From NCBI RefSeq assembly GCF_001542815.1, contig NZ_CP006992.1:4841501-4905500 (forward strand): 64,000 nucleotides of DNA, given 5' to 3'. The notes under the pieces were generated by a model that saw only the letters and a list, made by a program, of their open reading frames with translations, was not told where the DNA came from and ran no database searches. The first letter of the stretch is position 1. Each line of letters starts with the position of its first letter. Source of the DNA: Methylobacterium sp. AMS5 (GTDB taxonomy: Bacteria > Pseudomonadota > Alphaproteobacteria > Rhizobiales > Beijerinckiaceae). A program made the translations under genes and the position numbers. This document shows positions 57,984-64,000 of this stretch, in pieces.

Positions 57984-58760
57984 GTGGAAGAAGCGAAGCT
58001 ACCGATTTTTCAAACAATCAAGGCTTCCGCAGCAGACGTTTGTCGAATTATCGTCGAGCTTCCTCTTCACTGTTTGGCAATGTTGGTCATTGCGGCCCTC
58101 AACAGTGTGATGCAGCAGGGCCTGCTCAATCGGATCGCAGAGGATGGATCAACATTCGAGATAAATTTATATGTGATTATATGTTCATTGCCGATATTAA
58201 TCGTAAGTGCTCCAATATTTGTTGCTTTTCATAGGTTTATTATCGTCGGCGATAAGATGAGCTTCTCGGATATTTGGGGTGGGAGGGTGTTGGTCATAAC
58301 CTACTGCGTAGTTTCACTGTGCGTTTCAATCGTGAATTGCCTAGGTAGCCTCTTGAGGGATGTTTCAGGTCATCAGCTAGATAGTCCTTATGCATGGATG
58401 AGTCTTATTGTTGGTTTAGTTTTTAGCGTATCATTTATTGTATTTACAATAAGGATATCTTTAGTATATCCTGCCATTGCCGTTGATCGAGATGATGTTA
58501 GCTTAAGGTGGTCTTTGCGGAATACAAAAGGGATGTTTTGGCGCGTTTCTGCGAATTGTATTATATCAATTTCTATAGTTCTGCCATTCGTAGTTCTGGA
58601 GAGGCTGGCTTCGGGTTTCGGCTTCGGAATTTTATCGATTCCAATCCTGACTTTGAGTGTATTCTTCTGGGTGATTATTTATACTGCCAATCTCTCCGAA
58701 ATTTATCTGTGGCGCAGTAGAAAAGGATTTGTCGATCCTGACGGTTATGTTTGTAAATAA
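57984..58760 (+). CDS. Low-GC multi-pass membrane protein, unrecognised
   Basis: A 258-residue protein; the start is taken as the GTG at 57984 (AGGGG six bases upstream), TTG 57978 being an alternative. Six or so membrane helices are visible, for example VIICSLPILIVSAPIFVAFH, VITYCVVSLCVSIVNCLG, LIVGLVFSVSFIVFTIRISL and ISISIVLPFVVLERL. Much of the gene is AT-rich (about 35% GC in the line starting 58441) in contrast to both neighbours, suggesting transfer. No family recognised and no partner gene seen. Confidence 0.78.
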   Translation: MEEAKLPIFQTIKASAADVCRIIVELPLHCLAMLVIAALNSVMQQGLLNRIAEDGSTFEINLYVIICSLPILIVSAPIFVAFHRFIIVGDKMSFSDIWGGRVLVITYCVVSLCVSIVNCLGSLLRDVSGHQLDSPYAWMSLIVGLVFSVSFIVFTIRISLVYPAIAVDRDDVSLRWSLRNTKGMFWRVSANCIISISIVLPFVVLERLASGFGFGILSIPILTLSVFFWVIIYTANLSEIYLWRSRKGFVDPDGYVCK

Positions 58761-59068
58761 ATCAAGCTGCAACGGCTTAGTTGCAGGATTTAATCATGGT
58801 GTAGCAAGCATAGCAAAAATAACAGACCTATGAGAAAGGGTTTGCTGGAACTTTCGATATTTCGCGTTTCGACCATCCCGCCTGACTTGTTTGATTGCAC
58901 CCTCCCCTGCATCACACGTTCTTCTATGCCCTCTCGTCCAAGAAATCGGGTCCAAGAGAGTCGGGGTGACGGCGCTGCGAACCCACGGCTCTGTCATGCA
59001 TTGTGTCAGGCGGAGAATCGAACGTCCGCCGGCCCCACTGCTGACACGAGATCGCGCGAACCCGCCTC
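58761..59068. other. Intergenic right of the low-GC membrane gene
   Basis: No gene supported. A 7-bp stem CTGCAAC/GTTGCAG at 58767-58786 with an AT-rich follow-on may terminate the membrane-protein gene. The sequence returns to high GC near 58900; the promoter of the EEP gene must lie here. Confidence 0.45.
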
Positions 59069-59863
59069 ATGCTCCTGCGACGCAACGCTCCCGCGCTCCC
59101 CTCGCCTGGCCCCGATGGCAAGAAACCGAACACGAAAAAAATCGTGAGCTGGAACCTGTTGCGCCGCACCGGCGCGGCGGTGGATTGCCTCGTGGCGTTG
59201 ATCGAGCAGGAGCGGCCGGACTTCCTGCTGATGCAGGAGGCGACGAAGGAGATCGCGGCGCTGACCAAGCGGGTCGGCGGCGTCTATGCCTGGGCGCAGT
59301 TGCCCGGCCGCATCCACGGTCCGGCGATGTGGAGCCCGACGCCGTGGCCCAACCCACCCGAGATCGTCACCCTGCCGCCGGGTGTGCTGATCGACCGGGT
59401 CTGCCAAGTGCTCGACACCGGCGAGTTCGGCGTCGCCAACGTGCATCTCTCGCACGGGCAGGTGTTGAACCGGCGCCAGTTGCGGCGGATCGAGAGCCAT
59501 CTGCCGCCGCGCGCGGCGGTGCTGGGCGACTACAACATCGTCGGCCCGGCCCTGCTGCCGGGTTTTCGCGATGTCGGCCCCCGGCGGCCGACCCATGCCA
59601 TGGTCGATGTGCTGCCGCTGCGGCTCGACCGCTGCCTCGTGCGCGGGCTCGTCTGCCACGAGCGCATGGTCCTACCCCGCGGCCTCTCCGACCATCACCC
59701 GATCGTGGTGCACCTCTCGCCCGCGCCGGAGGGGGCCGTCTCGGTCGGCCGGCTCAGAGGTATGGCAGAAGCAGTCGGACGGCTGCGTCGCGCAGGCGTA
59801 CGGGGAGCGAGCGGGCGTCGAGGTCGGCCAGGCGCAGGGGGGTCTGAAACTTCGTCGCAATGA
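59069..59863 (+). CDS. Endonuclease/exonuclease/phosphatase (EEP) family protein
   Basis: A 264-residue protein. EEP motifs: KIVSWNLLRR (N in strand 1), FLLMQEATKEI (catalytic Glu), GEFGVANVHLSHG, AVLGDYNIVGP (G-D-x-N) and LSDHHPIVVHLS (S-D-H-x-P), all metal and catalytic residues in place. It may act on phosphodiesters in nucleic acid or lipid head groups. Its last ~37 residues are antisense to the end of the convergent cardiolipin synthase gene and look like a non-homologous Arg/Gly-rich tail. Confidence 0.88.
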   Translation: MLLRRNAPALPSPGPDGKKPNTKKIVSWNLLRRTGAAVDCLVALIEQERPDFLLMQEATKEIAALTKRVGGVYAWAQLPGRIHGPAMWSPTPWPNPPEIVTLPPGVLIDRVCQVLDTGEFGVANVHLSHGQVLNRRQLRRIESHLPPRAAVLGDYNIVGPALLPGFRDVGPRRPTHAMVDVLPLRLDRCLVRGLVCHERMVLPRGLSDHHPIVVHLSPAPEGAVSVGRLRGMAEAVGRLRRAGVRGASGRRGRPGAGGSETSSQ

Positions 59864-61190
59864 AGGCTTCGAGCGCCCGGGCCAGCGCCACGTCGTAGAC
59901 CTCCACGTTCAGCTCGAAGTTCAGGCGGAAACTGCGCGAATCCCAGTTCGCGCTGCCGATGAAGCACCATTGCCCATCGATGGTCATCGCCTTCGAGTGA
60001 TCGAAGGGCGGCTCGTCGATCCAGACCCGCACGCCGCTCTTCAGGAGCGGATCGATATGGCCGTGCGTCGCCCAATCGACGAAGCGATGGTCGCTCTTGC
60101 GCGGGATGGCGATATCGACCGCGATCCCCCGCGCCGCCGCGAGGCTCAGCGCGTTCAGCACGAGTTCGTTGGGCAGGAAATAAGGGGTCGTCAGCCGGAT
60201 CGACTCCTTCGCGCAGGCGATCGCCTGGAGCACCACGGTCGCGATCTTCTCGATGTCGGCGTCCGGGCCGGAGGTGACGACGCGGGCGATGACCGCGCCG
60301 ACCGGCGCCAGCCGCGGCAGCCACGCCTCGCCCTCCAACTCCTCGTCGCTGACGAACAGCCAGTCGGCGATGAAGGCCTGGGTCAGGTGCTCGACCACCG
60401 GGCCCTCGATCCGGAAATGCGTGTCGCGGATCGGAAAGTCCGGCTTCTCCGAGACCCGGTTGCCGTCGGAGATGTTGACGCCGCCGGTGAAGGCGACCTG
60501 CCCATCGACGATCAGCAGCTTCTTGTGCGTGCGCAGGTTCACGAACGGCATCCGCCAGGGCAGGACGGAGTGCATGAACAGGCCGGCCGGCACCCCGAGC
60601 CGGCGCAGATGCCGCCACGCGGCGGGGAAGAAGTAGCCGCTGCCGATGCCGTCGAGGATCACGCGCACCTCGGCGCCGCGATCCTGCGCGGCCTTCAACG
60701 CCGCGCAGAACGCCCGGCCGGTGGCGTCATCGCGAAAGATGTAGCTCGACAGGGCGACGCTGCGGCGCGCCTCGCCGATCGCCGCCAGCATCGCCGGATA
60801 GGCCTCGTCGCCGTTGCGGAGGAGCTCGAACCGGTTGCCCGCCACCGTCGGCAGGCCGGTGACCGCCTGCACCGCCAAGTCGAGGGCGTGGTAGGATTCG
60901 GGCACGTGGGCGGAGGGCTGCGGCGTCTCGTCGATGGTCTGCGAGGGGCGCCGCTTCAGCCGGCGGGCGCGCCGCTCCACCCGGTTGATGCCGAAGGTGA
61001 GGTAGAGCAGCGTCCCGAAGACCGGTGCCAGCCATGCCAGCCCGATCCAGCCGATCGCCGCGCCCACCACCCGCTTGCGCAGCAGCACGTGGACGCTGAC
61101 GCCGAATGTGAGCACCAGGCCGATGGCCGCGACGATCTCGGTGCGGAGCGAGGCCGTCGTGCCGAGCCATCGAGTGAGGACTTCTTCCAC
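59754..61190 (-). CDS. cls: Cardiolipin synthase (phospholipase D family)
   Basis: A 478-residue protein from the GTG at 61190 (AGGCGGACCG upstream). It has two N-terminal membrane helices (IVAAIGLVLTFGVSVHVLL; IGWIGLAWLAPVFGTLLYLT) and two PLD catalytic HKD motifs: THKKLLIVDGQVAFTGG and DHSKAMTIDGQWCFIGSAN. It condenses phosphatidylglycerol molecules to cardiolipin at the inner membrane. Its 3' end overlaps the convergent EEP gene by 110 bases. Confidence 0.94.
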   Translation of the reverse strand: MEEVLTRWLGTTASLRTEIVAAIGLVLTFGVSVHVLLRKRVVGAAIGWIGLAWLAPVFGTLLYLTFGINRVERRARRLKRRPSQTIDETPQPSAHVPESYHALDLAVQAVTGLPTVAGNRFELLRNGDEAYPAMLAAIGEARRSVALSSYIFRDDATGRAFCAALKAAQDRGAEVRVILDGIGSGYFFPAAWRHLRRLGVPAGLFMHSVLPWRMPFVNLRTHKKLLIVDGQVAFTGGVNISDGNRVSEKPDFPIRDTHFRIEGPVVEHLTQAFIADWLFVSDEELEGEAWLPRLAPVGAVIARVVTSGPDADIEKIATVVLQAIACAKESIRLTTPYFLPNELVLNALSLAAARGIAVDIAIPRKSDHRFVDWATHGHIDPLLKSGVRVWIDEPPFDHSKAMTIDGQWCFIGSANWDSRSFRLNFELNVEVYDVALARALEAFIATKFQTPLRLADLDARSLPVRLRDAAVRLLLPYL

Positions 61191-61415
61191 CGGTCCGCCT
61201 GCTGCGCTGTCCTGTCGAGGAGCGGCGCAGGAGATAAGCCAAGCCTGGTGTGACGAACAGGCAGCCCTCCACAAATCGCCGGTGCATGCTAGAACAAAGC
61301 TCGAACGGTGGGCGGAGCGGCCGGGGCCGGCACCTGCCTCTTTTCGAAAGCCTTTACCATCTCGCCATCAGATGGTCGGTCACGATCGCAGAGCGTCAGG
61401 TTCAAACCGTCGAGC

Positions 61416-64000
61416 ATGTCCGCGAGCGCCGCCCCCCGCGTCTTCACGATTCCCCCCGGTGCGCCGTTCCTGCCGACGCTGGCGGACGCCCTCGTTTCGG
61501 GCCGCCTCGTCGGCGCGGTCGGCGGCGATCCCTTCGCGCTCGCCTCGGTGACGCTCTACCTGCCGACGCAGCGCGCGGTGCGCGCACTCTCGACCGTGCT
61601 GGCGCAACGCCTCGGCGGAGCGGCCCTGCTGCCGCGGATGATCCCGCTGGGTGAAGCGGACGAGGCGGAACTCGACCTCTCGTCCAACACGCTGCTGGAG
61701 ACGCCGGAAGACCTGCTCTACCCCTCGATCCCCGCGCTGGAGCGCCGGCTGATCCTGGCCCGGCTCGTCCAGAAATGGGCGGAGACGGTGGACCGCGAAC
61801 TCCTGCCCATCGACGACGAGGTGCCGTTCCTCGTGCCCTCCTCCCCGGCCGACGCGATGGCGCTCGCCGCCGACCTCGAAGGGCTGATGGACGCCCTCAC
61901 CGTCGAGGGCCTGCCCTGGAGCGAGATCGCCGCCGCGGTGGAGGCCGAGCATTCCCGCTACTTCCGCCTCACCCTCGACTTCCTGAAGATCGCCGCCGAG
62001 CACTGGCCCGACATCCTCGCCGCCCGCTCGCTCGCCGACCCCACCGCCCGCGCCCGCCGCCTCGTGCTCGCCGAGGCCGACCGGCTCTTCCGCGAGCGGC
62101 CGGGCGATCCGGTGATCGTGGCGGGCTCCACCGGCTCGGTACCCGCCACCGCCCGGCTGATCGCGGCCGTGGCCCGCCTGCCCCGCGGCGCGGTGGTGCT
62201 GCCGGGGCTCGATCTGCACCTCGATGCGGAGGGCTGGGAGGCGATCGACGGCGCCGGCGGCCAGCACGAGGAGATCGCCCACGGCCATCCGCAGGCGATC
62301 CTTCGCGCGCTCACCGGACCGAGGGGCTTTGCCGTCGAGCGTCGTGATGTCGAGACGCTGGGGGATCTCTCGCCCGAGGCGGTGGCGCGGGAAAAGCTGC
62401 TGTCGCAGGCCCTGCGCCCGGCCGAGACCACCGATGCCTGGGCCGGGCTCGACGCGGCCGAGCGGATCACCCTTGCACGGGAGGGCATGGCGGGCCTCGC
62501 GGTGGTCGAGGCGGCGGACGAGCGCGAGGAGGCGCTGGTCGCCGCGCTCGCCCTGCGCGAGACGTTGGAAACGCCCGGCGCCACCGCGGCGCTCGTCACG
62601 CCCGACCGAGGGCTGGCGCTGCGCGTTTCGGCCGAACTCGCCCGCTGGGGCATCGCGGCGGAGGATTCGGCGGGCTTGAGTCTGGCGCGCGCGCAGGCCG
62701 GGCGCTTCGCTCGGCTGGTCGCCGAACTCGCCGCCGAGGTAGCACCGGCCCGCGTCGTCGCGCTCCTGGCTCACCCTTTCGTCCGGCTCGGGTTGACCCG
62801 CAGCGAGGTCGTGCGCGCGGCCGCGGCCCTCGAGATCGGCGGGTTGCGCGGCCCCGCCCCGATTCCGAAGAACAGTTTCGACGGAATGCGCGCGGCGGTG
62901 GCGCTGCAACGCAACGCCACCGAGCGGGTGCCGCGCGCCAAGAAGCGCCTGAAGCCGGTCGATTGGGATCTCGCCGAAGACATCCTGGACCGGCTGGAGA
63001 TCGCGCTCGATGCGTTCCGCACCGACCTGCAGCCCGAGATCGGTAACCTCGTGGCGCTCGCCGCCGGGCATCGCGAGGCCTGCGAGCGGATGATGGGCGG
63101 GGCGGAGGAGGGCGACGCGGACGAGACCGACGATCCCTCCCTCGACACGCTCGACGGCCTGTTCGACGATCTCGAATCCGCCGAGCAGGAAGAGCTGCCG
63201 GGCCGGTTTTCCGATTACGCCGCCTTCTTCACCGCGCTCGCCCGCGACCGCACCGTCGCCTGCGCGCAGCGGAACGCGCATCCGCGCCTGCGCATCCTCG
63301 GGCCGCTCGAAGCGCGCCTGCTCTCCGTCGATCGCATCGTGCTGGGCGGGCTCGACGAGGCGGTCTGGCCGGTGCGCCAGACCACCGATGCCTTCCTCAA
63401 CCGGCCGATGCGCGGGGACGTGGGCCTGAGTCCGCCCGAGCGGCGGATCGGACAGGCCGCCCACGACTTCGTGCAGGGCCTGGGCACCCATGACGCCGTG
63501 GTCACCCGCGCGGCCAAGCGCGAGGGCTCGCCGACCGTGCCGTCGCGCTTCCTCCAGCGCCTGCGCGCCTTCGGCGGCGATGCGGTCTGGGCCGGCGCCA
63601 TCGCCCGCGGCCAGCGCCTGCGCGGGCTCGCCGCGCGGCTCGATCGCGGCCGGGAGGCGCCGCCGCCGCGCCTCAAGCGCCCCGCGCCCAAGCCCGACCC
63701 GGCTCTGTTCCCGGAGCGCCTCAGCGTCACCGAGATCGAGACGCTGGTGCGCGATCCCTACTCGATCTACGCCCGGCATATCCTGGGCTTGGAGGCGCTG
63801 GAGCCGATCGCCGTGGTGCCGGGCGCGGCCGAGCGCGGCAGCCTGATCCACAAGGTCCTCGGCGATTTTTCCGCAGCCCATCCCGGTCCATTGCCGGCGG
63901 GCGCGGAGACCCTGCTCTACGCCATCGCGCTCGACGCCTTCGGCCCGCTTCAGGACCAGTACCCGGAACTCTACGCCGAGTGGTTTCCCCGCTACGAGCG
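61416..64000 (+). CDS. addB: Double-strand break repair protein AddB, 3' end beyond the window
   Basis: The frame from the ATG at 61416 stays open to the window edge, giving 861 residues without a stop; the full protein is usually about 1000-1050. It begins RVFTIPPGAPFLPTLADALV and has TLYLPTQRAVRAL, VIVAGSTGSVPATARLIAAV, RLRILGPLEARLLSVDRIVL and GGLDEAVWP, the alphaproteobacterial AddB layout of an inactivated helicase lobe. The C-terminal exonuclease region starts at LSVTEIETLVRDPYSIYARH. With AddA it processes broken DNA ends for RecA. addA is expected just outside the window. Confidence 0.94.
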   Translation, partial: MSASAAPRVFTIPPGAPFLPTLADALVSGRLVGAVGGDPFALASVTLYLPTQRAVRALSTVLAQRLGGAALLPRMIPLGEADEAELDLSSNTLLETPEDLLYPSIPALERRLILARLVQKWAETVDRELLPIDDEVPFLVPSSPADAMALAADLEGLMDALTVEGLPWSEIAAAVEAEHSRYFRLTLDFLKIAAEHWPDILAARSLADPTARARRLVLAEADRLFRERPGDPVIVAGSTGSVPATARLIAAVARLPRGAVVLPGLDLHLDAEGWEAIDGAGGQHEEIAHGHPQAILRALTGPRGFAVERRDVETLGDLSPEAVAREKLLSQALRPAETTDAWAGLDAAERITLAREGMAGLAVVEAADEREEALVAALALRETLETPGATAALVTPDRGLALRVSAELARWGIAAEDSAGLSLARAQAGRFARLVAELAAEVAPARVVALLAHPFVRLGLTRSEVVRAAAALEIGGLRGPAPIPKNSFDGMRAAVALQRNATERVPRAKKRLKPVDWDLAEDILDRLEIALDAFRTDLQPEIGNLVALAAGHREACERMMGGAEEGDADETDDPSLDTLDGLFDDLESAEQEELPGRFSDYAAFFTALARDRTVACAQRNAHPRLRILGPLEARLLSVDRIVLGGLDEAVWPVRQTTDAFLNRPMRGDVGLSPPERRIGQAAHDFVQGLGTHDAVVTRAAKREGSPTVPSRFLQRLRAFGGDAVWAGAIARGQRLRGLAARLDRGREAPPPRLKRPAPKPDPALFPERLSVTEIETLVRDPYSIYARHILGLEALEPIAVVPGAAERGSLIHKVLGDFSAAHPGPLPAGAETLLYAIALDAFGPLQDQYPELYAEWFPRYE

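Noticed and set aside
61380..63881. An 833-codon minus-strand open frame at the right end
   Set aside because: Mirror of addB, which is recognised on the plus strand and simply lacks a stop because it leaves the window.

Overview
The window is high-GC alphaproteobacterial chromosome, most likely a Methylobacterium/Methylorubrum (M. extorquens-like) methylotroph. The main reasons are a complete four-gene NAD-dependent formate dehydrogenase operon of the fdh2CBAD type, an H-NOX sensor beside a GGDEF-EAL protein, a DivL-type kinase gene next to a tsaE-amgK fusion and murU, and strong GC bias at third codon positions. No rRNA, tRNA or CRISPR array was recognised.

Layout. 1-3.2 kb is a decayed mobile zone: an intact IS5-family element, an IS3-family remnant, a truncated DUF6065-like gene and non-coding sequence. 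3.2-10 kb reads leftward: tuf with its terminator, an S4 RNA-binding protein, a large Suv3-like RNA helicase with a disordered tail, a small secreted protein and a DUF3108 protein. 10-13.3 kb holds H-NOX plus GGDEF-EAL, convergent with glucokinase. 13.4-14.5 kb is a second accessory patch: a lone lower-GC gene and an internally deleted IS110 remnant. 14.6-19.4 kb has otsB, a DUF427 protein, a serine hydrolase and a BCCT transporter. 19.8-26.7 kb is the formate dehydrogenase operon and a LysR regulator. 26.8-30.3 kb reads leftward with rplU, rpmA, a GNAT, a small membrane-anchored protein, obgE and a secreted protein. 30.6-32.1 kb is a strikingly low-GC single-gene island.

32.2-42.5 kb contains a HerA-like ATPase, an OlsB-like acyltransferase, an MFS transporter, a 42-residue internally duplicated peptide, a patatin lipoprotein, a HhH protein, a DUF3016 protein, a DAG-kinase-like enzyme and a metallophosphoesterase. 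42.5-54.3 kb reads leftward with a DUF3311/SSS symporter pair, a hybrid histidine kinase, a TerB-like protein, murU, tsaE-amgK, divL and ahcY. 54.3-64 kb holds acyl-CoA synthetase, nitroreductase, enoyl-CoA hydratase, a second low-GC gene (membrane protein), an EEP-family protein, cardiolipin synthase, and addB running off the right end.

Functional themes. Formate oxidation to CO2 and NADH (fdh2) is the metabolic signature. Signalling includes NO/c-di-GMP (H-NOX, GGDEF-EAL) and cell-cycle phosphorelay (DivL). amgK and murU together point to MurNAc recycling that bypasses de novo UDP-MurNAc synthesis. The best places to look for undescribed biology are the 467-residue low-GC gene at 30648-32051, the frameshift at the start of H-NOX, the small duplicated peptide at 36809, and the palindrome upstream of ahcY.
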